From Kordiimonadaceae bacterium (GTDB lineage: Bacteria > Pseudomonadota > Alphaproteobacteria > Sphingomonadales > Emcibacteraceae), in assembly GCA_018675425.1 (NCBI GenBank), contig JABGYD010000075.1:1-43977 (forward strand): DNA of 43,977 nt, read 5' to 3'. Both the position numbers and the translations under genes were made by a program. The notes beneath the pieces are model-generated. The model searched no databases. It had not been told where the DNA came from and saw nothing but the letters and a program-made list of their open reading frames with translations. Position 1 is the stretch's first letter; each line of letters opens with the position of its first letter. Below, piece after piece: positions 1 to 9,048 of this stretch.

Positions 1-29
1 ACCTCTATTTAGTTTGTGAATGTTTAAAG

Positions 30-1439
30 TTATGAAGAATAATACATTTCAAACTCTATTGGGTGCGGTGTCATATCTAATTTTTGAATATCTTCGCGCT
101 TAAGACTTATATAGGCATCAATTTGATCATCACTAAATACATCACCTTTTTTAAGAAATTCACGATCAGTATTCAGAGCGTCTAACGCTTCGCCTAGAGA
201 CGCAGCAACACGAGGGACTTGTTTAAGCTCTTCTGGTGGGAGTGCATAAAGGTCTTTATCCATAGCATCCCCTGGATGTATTTTATTCTCAATACCATCA
301 ATACCAGCCATCATAAGAGCAGAGAAAGAAAGATAAGGGTTTGCTGTTGGGTCGGGAAAACGAACCTCAACACGCTTGCCATTTGGGTTCGATGAGTAAG
401 GTATTCGACAAGATGCGGAACGATTGCGGGCTGAGTATGCAAGAAGCACAGGTGCCTCAAAACCAGGCACCAGTCGTTTGTAACTATTTGTAGACGGGTT
501 AGTAAAGGCATTTAATGCTTTTGCATGTTTAATGATTCCCCCAATGTAGTATAGGCATGTTTCAGAAAGGTCTGCATAGCCGTTACCCGCAAATAAGGGC
601 TTTCCATCTTTCCAAATTGACATATGAACGTGCATTCCTGAACCATTGTCCTGAGCGATAGGTTTCGGCATAAAGGTTGCAGTTTTTCCGTAGGCGCGTG
701 CCACTTGATGAGTGATATATTTATAAAGCTGAACACGCTCAGCTGTTTCAACAAGGGTTCCATATGTAAGCCCAAGTTCATGTTGGGAAGGCGCAACTTC
801 TTGATGATGTTTATCCATTGGTAGACCACACTCTTTCATAAGACTTACCATTTCACTACGGATATCCTGACACCGATCATGTGGTTCTAGACCAAAATAG
901 TTACTGGTAATTCCTGCACGATGAGCTTTATTACCGCCTTCTGTATGGTGACCGGATTTTGTGGGCGTTTGTTCATCTTCAAGAGAGTATCCAGCGCTTG
1001 CGTATTCAACATTATATTTAACATTGTCGAACATAAAAAATTCTGGTTCTGGTCCAAAATAAGCAGTGTCACCAATACCTGTAAATTTAAGATAACTTTC
1101 TGCCCGCTGAGCGGTGGAGCGAGGATCACGACCATAACCTTCACCAGTTGAAGGTTCAGCAATCGAACAGAAAATAGAAATAGTGGGTTGATCATAAAAC
1201 GGATCAAGAATTGCAGTCAAAGGATCAAGCTTAAGTATCATGTCGCTGTCATTAATCGTTTTCCATCCTGGAACTGACGATCCATCAAACATAACCCCTT
1301 CTTCGAACATATCTTCATCGACAATGTCAGCACACATGCTGAGGTGATACATTTTACCTTTTGGGTCTGTGAAACGGAGATCTACATATTCAATTTCTTC
1401 TTCTTTAATTAGATCGAGAACTTTTTTTACGTCTGACAT
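30..1439 (-). CDS. glnA: Glutamine synthetase, type I
   Basis: Makes glutamine from glutamate, ammonia and ATP in the cytoplasm; the main ammonia-assimilating enzyme. The 469-residue length matches bacterial GSI (dodecamer-forming). Visible motifs are the N-terminal beta-grasp signature DGSSVPGW near residue 52, the catalytic segment with NGSGMHVHMSIW, and NPNGKRVEVRFPDP. Tyr398, in DLYALPPEE, sits where GSI is adenylylated by GlnE, so activity is probably under GlnE/PII control. The start ATG is preceded on the minus strand by AGGAAA. It lies 45 bp downstream of glnB on the same strand and is probably cotranscribed from the glnB promoter. The gene is complete, but its terminator would lie outside the window. 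Confidence 0.98.
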   Translation of the reverse strand: MSDVKKVLDLIKEEEIEYVDLRFTDPKGKMYHLSMCADIVDEDMFEEGVMFDGSSVPGWKTINDSDMILKLDPLTAILDPFYDQPTISIFCSIAEPSTGEGYGRDPRSTAQRAESYLKFTGIGDTAYFGPEPEFFMFDNVKYNVEYASAGYSLEDEQTPTKSGHHTEGGNKAHRAGITSNYFGLEPHDRCQDIRSEMVSLMKECGLPMDKHHQEVAPSQHELGLTYGTLVETAERVQLYKYITHQVARAYGKTATFMPKPIAQDNGSGMHVHMSIWKDGKPLFAGNGYADLSETCLYYIGGIIKHAKALNAFTNPSTNSYKRLVPGFEAPVLLAYSARNRSASCRIPYSSNPNGKRVEVRFPDPTANPYLSFSALMMAGIDGIENKIHPGDAMDKDLYALPPEELKQVPRVAASLGEALDALNTDREFLKKGDVFSDDQIDAYISLKREDIQKLDMTPHPIEFEMYYSS

Positions 1440-1484
1440 TTTTTTTCCTAGTTATTATAAAATTAATGATGTTAGGTTGTATTA

Positions 1485-1847
<363 letters not shown>

Positions 1848-1872
1848 TTATTTAATACTTACAATATTTACA

Positions 1873-1888
1873 CGCACAAACCATGCCA
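1873..1888 (-). promoter_or_regulatory. Candidate sigma-54 (-24/-12) promoter of glnB-glnA
   Basis: Read on the minus strand the element is TGGCATGGTTTGTGCG. Compared with the sigma-54 consensus TGGCACG-N4-TTGCW, the invariant GG and GC are both present with exactly ten bases between them; the mismatches are C to T in the -24 block, the first T of the -12 block and the last base. The predicted transcription start is near 1861, about 40 nt before the glnB ATG. glnBA operons of other alphaproteobacteria are known to use NtrC/sigma-54 promoters. The call rests on pattern and context only. Confidence 0.6.
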
Positions 1889-1973
1889 ACTTTTGAAAAT
1901 GACGGATAATATATCTTTTATTATGTTTACCATCCATTGGAGTTAGCAAGGAGCTTAATTTAAAATCATTTTA

Positions 1974-1990
1974 TGCCTAAAAATTAGGCA
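1974..1990. promoter_or_regulatory. Candidate NtrC enhancer site
   Basis: A perfect 17-bp palindrome, TGCCTAAAAATTAGGCA, has the TGC-N11-GCA layout of NtrC sites (consensus TGCACC-N5-GGTGCA). Its centre is about 120 bp upstream of the predicted glnB start, where an enhancer for a sigma-54 promoter is expected. Only one clear site is visible, whereas NtrC enhancers often occur in pairs. The flanking half-site bases (CT rather than AC) are not the best match. Confidence 0.5.
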
Positions 1991-2047
1991 AACGATGAAA
2001 AATTAGAATTTATATGAAAAGAAAAAAAAGTTTTTGGATTATGTCAC

Positions 2048-2076
2048 TTGACGCTTGGGCTGTGAAATTCTAAAAG
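2048..2076 (+). promoter_or_regulatory. Candidate housekeeping promoter of tRNA-His
   Basis: TTGACG at 2048-2053 and TAAAAG at 2071-2076 are separated by 17 bp. The predicted start lies near 2083, about 15 nt before the mature tRNA 5' end. The -35 box is strong and begins CTTGAC, as in many alphaproteobacterial stable-RNA promoters; the -10 box is moderate. Confidence 0.45.
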
Positions 2077-2097
2077 GTCTCCTCTTTGCATTCCTGT

Positions 2098-2175
2098 GGC
2101 GGGTGTAGCTCAGTTGGTTAGAGCGCCAGATTGTGATTCTGGAAGTCGCCGGTTCAATCCCGGTCACTCGCCCCA
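2098..2175 (+). tRNA. tRNA-His (anticodon GTG)
   Basis: Cloverleaf with acceptor stem GCGGGTG/CACTCGC, T8-A9 linker, D-arm GCTC...GAGC, anticodon stem CCAGA/TCTGG with anticodon GTG at 2133-2135, T-arm GCCGG TTCAATC CCGGT, and an encoded CCA at 2173-2175. G2098 lies one base before the normal acceptor stem and faces C73, which is the G-1:C73 identity pair of tRNA-His. Confidence 0.97.
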
Positions 2176-2181
2176 TTTTTT

Positions 2182-2213
2182 AATTATTTAAATATAATTT
2201 GAATAATTTTTTT
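2182..2213 (+). terminator. Possible AT-only terminator after tRNA-His
   Basis: An 11-bp stem AATTATTTAAA / TTTGAATAATT (one G-T pair) with a 5-nt loop runs into five T. It is placed correctly for termination after tRNA-His, but the stem has almost no GC, so it would be weak. Confidence 0.35.
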
Positions 2214-2460
2214 ATGGTAAACTTAAAGCAAAAAAAATTTGAATTTCATTTTATGAAAACAAAATTAAGTAAAAATTGTTTATCTTTTATTTTTCTTACT
2301 TATCCCTCCTATTATTAATTATTTAATTCGTCTGTAAATTTTAATATTTATTGGAAGATAGTATTTTTTGTAAAAATATAAATTTTTCTATGGCAATTAA
2401 TTTTTATTTGACTATAAATGCGTCTCATCACGCGATTGTGACGTTTTTGGTAGTGTATAT
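2214..2460 (+). other. AT-rich intergenic stretch before tRNA-Leu
   Basis: Very AT-rich, with no credible coding region. A TTGACT at 2408-2413 lies the right distance upstream to be a -35 box for tRNA-Leu, but no good -10 follows at 16-18 bp (the bases there are CGCGAT), so no promoter is called. A 21-codon ATG frame from 2253 has no ribosome-binding site. Confidence 0.3.
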
Positions 2461-2545
2461 GCGGGTGTGGCGAAATTGGTAGACGCGCTAGATTTAGGTT
2501 CTAGTTTCGAGAGAAGTGAAGGTTCAAGTCCTTTCACCCGCACCA
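2461..2545 (+). tRNA. tRNA-Leu (anticodon TAG)
   Basis: Class II tRNA with acceptor GCGGGTG/CACCCGC, anticodon stem CTAGA/TCTAG, anticodon TAG at 2495-2497, a long variable arm typical of leucine tRNAs, T-arm with GTTCAAGTC, and an encoded CCA at 2543-2545. It ends 78 bp before tig with no visible terminator, so read-through into tig is possible. Confidence 0.97.
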
Positions 2546-2623
2546 AAAAATTAACAATAACAAACAGGTATAATTGGCTTTGCGAGTGTTTGCATGGCCC
2601 CTTTATTATTAGAACGGTGACCC

Positions 2624-4132
2624 ATGAAGATTAGTGACAAAGAAAATAATGGTTTAAAACGTGCTTATGAAGTAGTTATTTCAGCTGCAGAAGTAGACAT
2701 AAAAGTAGATGCGGAAATACTAGAGTTACAAAAAACAGTCAAAATGCCAGGTTTTAGGCCTGGAAAAGCTCCAGTTTCGCTATTGAAAAAACTTCATGGT
2801 AAAAATCTACTTGGAAAAGTTCTTGAAGAAACGGTAAATGAGACCTCAGCCAAGGTATTAGAAGAAAAAGGTGATCGTCCGGCAACTCAACCGAAAATCG
2901 AGGTTGTTTCTTTTGAAGAGGGTAAAGATCTTATTTATTCAATGGAGCTAGAAGTTGTTCCGGATTTTGATTTGCCTGATCTTGCTAAAATTAAACTTGA
3001 ACGCCTCGCTGTAAGGGTTGATAAAAAACAAATTAATAAAGCCGTTAAGAATATTGCCGCTGGTCAGAAAAATTATATAAAAGCTCCCAAAGCATATAGC
3101 TCAACTGATGGTGATGCGGTTCTGATAGATTACATTGGTAGTGTTGATGGCACTGAATTTGAAGGTGGAACAGCAGAAGGACAACAGTTAATACTAGGTT
3201 CAAACACTTTTATTCCTGGTTATGAAGAACAACTCGTTGGTACCAAAGCTGGTGATAAAAAAAATGTGATTGTAACCTTCCCTGAGGGTTACCAAACTAA
3301 AGAGCTTGCTAGTAAAGAAGCGATTTTTAAAGTTATTGTAAGGGAGGTTCAAAAACCTGAGCCCTGCATGGTTGATGACGAGCTTGCAAAACGTCTTGGT
3401 CTTCCTGATCTTGCTGGTCTTAATGACGCCGTTAAAGGTCAAATTGAAAATGAGCACAGTGACTTAAGTCGCACACACATTAAGCGTGCTCTTCTTGACG
3501 CACTTGCTGATGCGGTTGATTTCGAAGTTCCAAGCAATATGCTGGAAATGGAAAATACTACCATTATGCAGCAGATTAAAATGGATGAGCATCGAAAACT
3601 AGTTGCTGAAAATCCAGAGGCAAAACCAGAAGATGTTGATGAACCATCTGATGATGTAAAGGGAGAGTATGAAGCTATCGCTCTTCGCCGTGTCCGTCTT
3701 GGTCTACTTCTTTCAGAAATTGGTAGTAAAAATGATATTCAGGTCAGTCAGGACGAGGTAACGCGTGCTATTTCTGCTGAAGCACGTAAGTATCCAGGTC
3801 AGGAAAAGCAAGTATTTGAGTACTTTCAAAAAGATCCAAATGCCATGGCACAAATGAAGGCTCCGCTATATGAGGAAAAGGTCGTTGATTTCATTCTCGA
3901 GCTCGCAAAAGTTACTGAGAAAAAAGTTTCTTCGGAAGAAATGCTCGCAATTATAGAGGCTGAGGATGATGACGTGGCTGTGAAGAAATCAACAAAGAAA
4001 AAAGTAATAAAGAAAAAAGTAATAAAGAAAAAAGAAGCTTCAAAAAAGAAGGTTGCAACTAAAAAGCCCGTTTCTAAAAATAAAGTTGCAGCTAAAAAAC
4101 TTGGTGCTAAGAAGAAAGTTGCAAAAAAGTAG
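2624..4132 (+). CDS. tig: Trigger factor, ribosome-bound chaperone, with lysine-rich tail
   Basis: Binds the ribosome at the exit tunnel (L23) and shields nascent chains. The N-terminal domain carries the ribosome-docking loop GFRPGKAP near residues 44-51. A FKBP-like prolyl isomerase domain lies at about 150-245 (DGDAVLIDYIGSVDG, later NTFIPGYEEQL), followed by the helical substrate-binding domain to about 440. At 502 residues it is longer than E. coli TF (432). The excess is mainly residues 453-502, in which 25 of 50 residues are lysine and one is acidic. Three copies of KKK separated by VI come from a 15-bp DNA repeat. The start is an ATG with a weak GGTGA site. It is followed by clpP and clpX, the usual arrangement. 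Confidence 0.96.
   Translation: MKISDKENNGLKRAYEVVISAAEVDIKVDAEILELQKTVKMPGFRPGKAPVSLLKKLHGKNLLGKVLEETVNETSAKVLEEKGDRPATQPKIEVVSFEEGKDLIYSMELEVVPDFDLPDLAKIKLERLAVRVDKKQINKAVKNIAAGQKNYIKAPKAYSSTDGDAVLIDYIGSVDGTEFEGGTAEGQQLILGSNTFIPGYEEQLVGTKAGDKKNVIVTFPEGYQTKELASKEAIFKVIVREVQKPEPCMVDDELAKRLGLPDLAGLNDAVKGQIENEHSDLSRTHIKRALLDALADAVDFEVPSNMLEMENTTIMQQIKMDEHRKLVAENPEAKPEDVDEPSDDVKGEYEAIALRRVRLGLLLSEIGSKNDIQVSQDEVTRAISAEARKYPGQEKQVFEYFQKDPNAMAQMKAPLYEEKVVDFILELAKVTEKKVSSEEMLAIIEAEDDDVAVKKSTKKKVIKKKVIKKKEASKKKVATKKPVSKNKVAAKKLGAKKKVAKK
3994..4034 (+). repeat. 15-bp tandem repeat in the tig tail
   Basis: The unit AAAGAAAAAAGTAAT occurs at 3994-4008 and 4009-4023, with a partial third copy at 4024-4034. 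The unit length is five codons, so copy-number change keeps the frame and adds or removes KKKVI blocks in the trigger factor tail. Confidence 0.9.
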
Positions 4133-4181
4133 CCTATAAAAAGCTGGTATAAAGAAATAAATTTAATTTTATTAAAGAGAA

Positions 4182-4210
4182 TTTACCTGTAGTGTATTCT
4201 CAAATATAAT
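4182..4210 (+). promoter_or_regulatory. Candidate promoter of clpP
   Basis: TTTACC at 4182-4187, a 17-bp spacer, and a perfect TATAAT at 4205-4210. The predicted start near 4217 leaves a short leader of about 17 nt carrying the AGAGGAAAA ribosome-binding site before the clpP ATG at 4234. Confidence 0.5.
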
Positions 4211-4233
4211 TGGTTTAATAGAGGAAAACTTAA

Positions 4234-4863
4234 ATGAACAATACTATAGATACCACTATGAATAATTTGGTTCCAATGGTTGTTGAGCAAACCAGTAGAG
4301 GGGAGCGCTCATTTGATATTTTTTCTAGACTTCTTAAGGAACGTATTATTTTTTTAACTGGGCAAGTTAATGACAGCGTTTCTGCACTCATCACAGCACA
4401 ACTTCTTTTCCTTGAGGCAGAAAATCCAAAAAAAGACATAGCTTTTTATATTAATTCTCCTGGGGGAATTGTTACATCCGGACTTGGAATATACGATACA
4501 ATGCAATACATTCAGCCTAGAGTTACCACTATTTGTATCGGCCAGGCCTGTTCAATGGGTTCGCTCCTTCTAGCCGCAGGAGAGCCTGGGCAGCGTTTTT
4601 CACTGCCAAATAGTCGTATCATGATCCATCAGCCTTCAGGTGGCGCCCAAGGGCAAGCAACTGATATCGAAATTCAGGCAAAAGAAATTCTTTCTCTTCG
4701 TAAGCGTTTAAACGAAATTTATGTGCAACATACTGGAAAAAAGCTTTCTGATATCGAAAAAGCCATGGATCGTGATAACTTTATGTCGCCTGCTGAGGCA
4801 AAAAAGTTTGGCTTGATTGACGAAATTTATGAAAAGCGTCCTGAGGGTAACGATGAAGATTAA
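4234..4863 (+). CDS. clpP: ATP-dependent Clp protease proteolytic subunit
   Basis: Serine peptidase that forms the tetradecameric barrel fed by ClpX or ClpA. The 209-residue length is typical. The catalytic triad is visible as Ser107 (QACSMGS), His132 (MIHQPSG) and Asp181 (DRDNFMSP). The N-terminal part includes the NSPGG oxyanion loop near 74-78. AGAGGAAAA precedes the ATG. It lies between tig and clpX, but 163 bp separate it from clpX, so the pair may be only partly cotranscribed. Confidence 0.98.
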   Translation: MNNTIDTTMNNLVPMVVEQTSRGERSFDIFSRLLKERIIFLTGQVNDSVSALITAQLLFLEAENPKKDIAFYINSPGGIVTSGLGIYDTMQYIQPRVTTICIGQACSMGSLLLAAGEPGQRFSLPNSRIMIHQPSGGAQGQATDIEIQAKEILSLRKRLNEIYVQHTGKKLSDIEKAMDRDNFMSPAEAKKFGLIDEIYEKRPEGNDED

Positions 4864-4881
4864 TAATTTTTTATAATACTT

Positions 4882-4902
4882 GAAAAAATGGTGCATTTTT
4901 TC
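4882..4902 (+). terminator. Possible weak hairpin terminator after clpP
   Basis: A 9-bp perfect stem GAAAAAATG / CATTTTTTC with a 3-nt loop, 18 bases after the clpP stop. The stem is AT-rich and the following bases are only partly T, so it may attenuate rather than stop transcription toward clpX. Confidence 0.3.
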
Positions 4903-5026
4903 TTGTTATTAATTAAATAATTCTAAACTATGCTTAATATATTTTTTAATATTGATATTTATTCATAATATTTTAAATTGAATAAATGTAGATACTTTTA
5001 AAGAGTAAAATTTAGGAAAAAACCTC

Positions 5027-6295
5027 ATGTCTAAAACTAGTACAGGTGATACAAAAAATACTCTATTTTGTTCTTTTTGCGGTAAAAGTCAACATGAAGT
5101 CAAAAAGCTTATTGCGGGTCCCACAGTTTTCATTTGTGATGAATGTGTTGAGCTTTGTATGGACATTATTCGTGAAGAAACTCAAGCATCAATAACTAAA
5201 TCTGATGATGGTGTTCCATCACCTACCAAAATCATGAAGGTCCTTGAGGATTATGTGATTGGCCAAGAACTTGCCAAAAAAGTATTGTCTGTGGCGGTTC
5301 ATAATCACTATAAACGGCTCAATCATTTGCAGAATAATGACGAGATAGAGTTGGCAAAGTCAAATATACTCCTAGTTGGTCCCACGGGATGTGGTAAAAC
5401 CCTTTTAGCTCAAACACTTGCTCGTATTCTTGATGTGCCATTTACAATGGCTGATGCTACCGCACTAACAGAAGCTGGTTATGTAGGCGAGGATGTTGAA
5501 AATATTATTCTTAAACTCCTTCAAGCATCAGATTATGATGTAGAGCGCGCACAGAGAGGTATAGTATACATTGATGAGGTTGATAAAATTAGTCGTAAAT
5601 CTGATAACCCTTCAATCACACGCGATGTCTCAGGTGAGGGGGTACAGCAAGCACTTCTTAAAATTATAGAAGGTACTGTTGCCAGCGTTCCACCACAGGG
5701 GGGGCGTAAGCACCCACAGCAAGAGTTTTTACAAGTCGATACTACGAATATACTTTTTATTTGTGGTGGTGCTTTTGCTGGGTTGGATAAAATAATTGCA
5801 AACAGAAATGAGGATAAATCAATTGGTTTCGGTGCTAACGTAAAAAGTAACGAAGATCAATTGACGGGGGAACTTCTTGTTCAGGCTGAGCCACAAGACT
5901 TGGTAAAGTTTGGTTTAATACCGGAATTTATTGGTCGTCTTCCAGTTCTTGCTACCCTTACTGATCTTGATGAAGCGGCGCTTATCAAAATACTTTCTTT
6001 GCCTAAGAACGCCCTTGTAAAACAGTATCAAAGGCTTTTTTCAATGGAGGAGGTTGAACTTCGTTTCACAGAAGATGCGCTTCTAGGGATCGCCAAGCGT
6101 GCAATCACAAGAAAGACCGGCGCACGGGGTCTTCGTTCCATAATGGAGGATATTCTGCTTGATACAATGTTTGAACTTCCGTCATTAGACGGGGTTCAGG
6201 AAGTAGTTATTAATGGTGAAGTCGTTCTCGGTAAAGCACAACCGCTTTATATATATTCAGATAAAAAGAAAAATGAAGCTGGAGCCGGCGCTTAA
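5027..6295 (+). CDS. clpX: Clp protease ATP-binding subunit ClpX
   Basis: AAA+ unfoldase that recognises ssrA-tagged and other substrates and threads them into ClpP. The N-terminal zinc-binding domain uses Cys15, Cys18, Cys37 and Cys40. Walker A is GPTGCGKT at 118-125 and Walker B is YIDEVDK with Asp183-Glu184. The C-terminal AAA small domain includes [19 protein letters not shown]. The length of 422 is normal. TAGGAAAAAA lies just upstream of the ATG. It sits between clpP and lon, so three proteolysis genes are in a row. Confidence 0.98.
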   Translation: MSKTSTGDTKNTLFCSFCGKSQHEVKKLIAGPTVFICDECVELCMDIIREETQASITKSDDGVPSPTKIMKVLEDYVIGQELAKKVLSVAVHNHYKRLNHLQNNDEIELAKSNILLVGPTGCGKTLLAQTLARILDVPFTMADATALTEAGYVGEDVENIILKLLQASDYDVERAQRGIVYIDEVDKISRKSDNPSITRDVSGEGVQQALLKIIEGTVASVPPQGGRKHPQQEFLQVDTTNILFICGGAFAGLDKIIANRNEDKSIGFGANVKSNEDQLTGELLVQAEPQDLVKFGLIPEFIGRLPVLATLTDLDEAALIKILSLPKNALVKQYQRLFSMEEVELRFTEDALLGIAKRAITRKTGARGLRSIMEDILLDTMFELPSLDGVQEVVINGEVVLGKAQPLYIYSDKKKNEAGAGA

Positions 6296-6387
6296 TTTTT
6301 AAATTTTCAATCGTTAGTCTTGAATTGTATCTAGTGGAGCATTAAGTCTGTTAGTAGCAACATAATTTTAAATACAATAGGTTTTTC

Positions 6388-8781
6388 ATGAGTAAAATTT
6401 ATCCAATCTTGCCACTTAGAGATATTGTGGTTTTTCCATATATGATCGTTCCGCTTTTCGTAGGGCGTGAAAAATCCGTTAAAGCTCTCGAACAAGTAAT
6501 GAATTCTGAGAAAAAAATACTCTTGGTGGCCCAAAAGGACGCAAGTCTAGATGAGCCAGGGGCTGAAGACCTTTATCTAACGGGAACTCTGGCTAATGTA
6601 CTCCAACTTCTTAAGCTTCCTGATGGGACGGTAAAGGTTCTTGTTGAGGGTGTTCAACGAATTAAAATTAATGAGTTTCTTGCTACCGAAGAGTTTTTTG
6701 AAGCAAAGACAGAAGAAGTTAGTTTGGTTAGGGAGGATGGTGATGAATTAGAGGCGCTTAGTCGTTCTGTTATTGGTAAGTTCGCTCAATACGTGAAACT
6801 CAATAAAAAAATTCCAACTGAAGTTAGCGATACTGTAAAAGAGATTGAAGATGAGAACAAACTATCTGATGTTGTAGCGTCGCATTTAAGTCTTAAGATC
6901 TCTGACAAGCAACAACTTCTTGAAAATGAGTCTGTTACTAGTAGGCTTGAAAAAATATATACGGTCATGGAAGGCGAAATTGGCGTTATGCAGGTGGAAA
7001 AAAAAATCCGCCGGCGTGTAAAAGGTCAAATGGAAAAAACTCAAAAAGAATATTATCTCAACGAACAACTAAAGGCTATTCAGAACGAACTTGGTGAGGC
7101 CGAAGACGGCAAGGATGAGATCTCTGAGTTAGAAGCAAAGATTAAAAAAACTAAACTTTCAAAAGAGGGCAAGGAAAAAGCGAATAGTGAGCTGAAGAAA
7201 CTCAGGTCTATGAGCCCTATGTCAGCGGAGGCGGCTGTTGTCAGAAACTATCTCGAATGGTTGCTATCAATCCCCTGGAGTAAAAAGCGGGCTGTTAGAA
7301 ATGATATTTCAGCTGCAGAGAAAATTCTTAATGAAGATCATTATGGTCTTGGGAAAGTTAAAGAACGAATTCTTGAGTTTCTTGCGGTCCAAACACGAAC
7401 AAAAAAAAATAAAGGTCCAATCCTTTGTTTAGTAGGTCCCCCTGGCGTAGGTAAAACATCTCTTGGGAAGTCAATTGCTAGAGCTACGGGGCGAGAATAT
7501 GTTCGCTTTTCCGTTGGCGGTGTTCGGGATGAAGCTGAAATTCGAGGCCATAGAAGAACTTATATTGGCTCAATGCCAGGTAAGGTTATTCAAAGTATGA
7601 AAAAAGCGGGTTCGAGTAATCCGATGTTTCTTTTGGATGAAATTGATAAAATGGGGTCTGATTTTCGTGGGGACCCTTCATCCGCACTGCTTGAGGTATT
7701 AGACCCAGAGCAAAACAACACATTTAATGACCATTATCTCGAAATAGATTATGATTTATCTGACGTGATGTTTATTACGACTGCCAATACGCTTAATATG
7801 CCGGGTCCTCTCTTGGATCGTATGGAAATTATTCGTCTTTCTGGATATACCGAAGATGAAAAAGCCGAAATTGCAAAAAGGCATCTAATTGCAAAGCAAG
7901 TTAAAGGTCATGGCCTTAAAGGTGATGAGTGGTCAATATCAAATGCGGCTTTGCATGATCTTATTCGTTATTATACACGTGAAGCTGGTGTGCGAAGTTT
8001 AGAGCGTGAAATTGCAAACCTTATTCGCAAGGCGACTAAACAGATTGTTATGGGAAAAACTAAAAAAGTTAATGTAACAGTTAAAAATCTTGAAAAGTTT
8101 GCTGGTATTAAGAAGTACCGTTTTGGCGAGGTTGACGATCAAGATATGGTAGGTATAACTACTGGTCTTGCTTGGACTGAAGTGGGCGGGGTCATTCTCT
8201 CAATTGAGGCAATCGTTTCACGGGGTAAGGGTAAGGTAACCATTACGGGCAAATTAGGTGACGTTATGCAGGAGTCTATTAAGGCAGCCTTGAGTTATGT
8301 GCGATCAAAAGCGCCAGAGTTTGGAATTCAACCCAATACTTTCGAGGAAATGGATATTCATATTCATGTTCCTGAAGGTGCCACGCCAAAAGATGGTCCA
8401 TCAGCAGGTGTAGCTATGATAACTTCACTTGTTTCTGTTCTAACAGGCATACCGGTTCGTTACGACGTAGCCATGACTGGAGAGATAAGCTTGCGTGGTA
8501 AAGTGATGCCAATTGGAGGCCTCAAAGAAAAATTACTGGCAGCCCACAGAAGTGGTATAAAAAAAGTACTAATTCCGATCGAAAATGAAAAGGATTTGGT
8601 TGAAATACCTGACAATGTTAAAAAGGGACTTGAAATAATACCTATGACAAAAGTTGATGAGGTACTTGAGCATGCTTTAGCGTCACCTCTGGTTTCTTTG
8701 CGTGAGGATCAGATAGAAGGAGTTGCTGTTATGAGAAAAGGTGAAAGCGATTCTAATTTTAAAGATCAATTGCATCATTAA
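6388..8781 (+). CDS. lon: ATP-dependent protease Lon
   Basis: Homohexameric AAA+ serine protease that degrades misfolded and regulatory proteins in the cytoplasm. The order is an N-terminal LON substrate domain (1-200), a coiled-coil linker, Walker A GPPGVGKT at 350-357, and a C-terminal peptidase domain with Ser672 in DGPSAGV and Lys715 in GGLKEKLLAAH. These are the catalytic dyad, 43 residues apart as in E. coli Lon. The 797-residue length is standard. Its 3' side holds an unexplained 12-bp hairpin and then hupB. Confidence 0.98.
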   Translation: MSKIYPILPLRDIVVFPYMIVPLFVGREKSVKALEQVMNSEKKILLVAQKDASLDEPGAEDLYLTGTLANVLQLLKLPDGTVKVLVEGVQRIKINEFLATEEFFEAKTEEVSLVREDGDELEALSRSVIGKFAQYVKLNKKIPTEVSDTVKEIEDENKLSDVVASHLSLKISDKQQLLENESVTSRLEKIYTVMEGEIGVMQVEKKIRRRVKGQMEKTQKEYYLNEQLKAIQNELGEAEDGKDEISELEAKIKKTKLSKEGKEKANSELKKLRSMSPMSAEAAVVRNYLEWLLSIPWSKKRAVRNDISAAEKILNEDHYGLGKVKERILEFLAVQTRTKKNKGPILCLVGPPGVGKTSLGKSIARATGREYVRFSVGGVRDEAEIRGHRRTYIGSMPGKVIQSMKKAGSSNPMFLLDEIDKMGSDFRGDPSSALLEVLDPEQNNTFNDHYLEIDYDLSDVMFITTANTLNMPGPLLDRMEIIRLSGYTEDEKAEIAKRHLIAKQVKGHGLKGDEWSISNAALHDLIRYYTREAGVRSLEREIANLIRKATKQIVMGKTKKVNVTVKNLEKFAGIKKYRFGEVDDQDMVGITTGLAWTEVGGVILSIEAIVSRGKGKVTITGKLGDVMQESIKAALSYVRSKAPEFGIQPNTFEEMDIHIHVPEGATPKDGPSAGVAMITSLVSVLTGIPVRYDVAMTGEISLRGKVMPIGGLKEKLLAAHRSGIKKVLIPIENEKDLVEIPDNVKKGLEIIPMTKVDEVLEHALASPLVSLREDQIEGVAVMRKGESDSNFKDQLHH

Positions 8782-8798
8782 TTCGATATTAATTTTTA

Positions 8799-8834
8799 AA
8801 TTTTGCGGACCATCATTAAATAGTCCGTAAAATT
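8799..8834. other. Strong inverted repeat downstream of lon
   Basis: AATTTTGCGGAC at 8799-8810 and GTCCGTAAAATT at 8823-8834 form a 12-bp stem with one G-T pair and a 12-nt loop, 18 bases after the lon stop codon. No T-run follows on either strand, so it is not a standard intrinsic terminator. It could be an mRNA 3' stabiliser, a weak terminator, or a protein-binding palindrome upstream of hupB. Confidence 0.6.
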
Positions 8835-8948
8835 GAGAGGAAAGTCACATAACTCTATCAATTGCCCCTTTTTTGTTCCAAAAAATTTATTTTAATGAAT
8901 GTCAAGCAATTTTTATTAAAAAACGCGCGGTTTTGTTGGGTTTTCTCT

Positions 8949-8977
8949 TTGACGAAATTAAAATTGCCATCTAATAT
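8949..8977 (+). promoter_or_regulatory. Candidate promoter of hupB
   Basis: TTGACG at 8949-8954, a 17-bp spacer, and TAATAT at 8972-8977. The predicted start near 8984 gives a leader of about 65 nt before the hupB ATG. The -35 hexamer is identical to that proposed for tRNA-His. Confidence 0.45.
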
Positions 8978-9048
8978 AGGTGGGCTTTTCATTGAGTAGA
9001 TGATGAGTTTAATCTTAAGTACTGAGAATTTATTTTAAGGGGTATATC

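Noticed and set aside
887-1207. Antisense and alternate-frame open frames within glnA, including a plus-strand frame at 921-1151
   Set aside because: They lie wholly within a strongly conserved gene and match no family; shadows of glnA.
2253-2318. 21-residue frame with a basic start and hydrophobic middle between the two tRNAs
   Set aside because: Too short, no Shine-Dalgarno, in very AT-rich DNA; not supported.
8895-8999. 34-residue ATG frame between lon and hupB
   Set aside because: No ribosome-binding site, and it covers the hupB promoter; likely chance.
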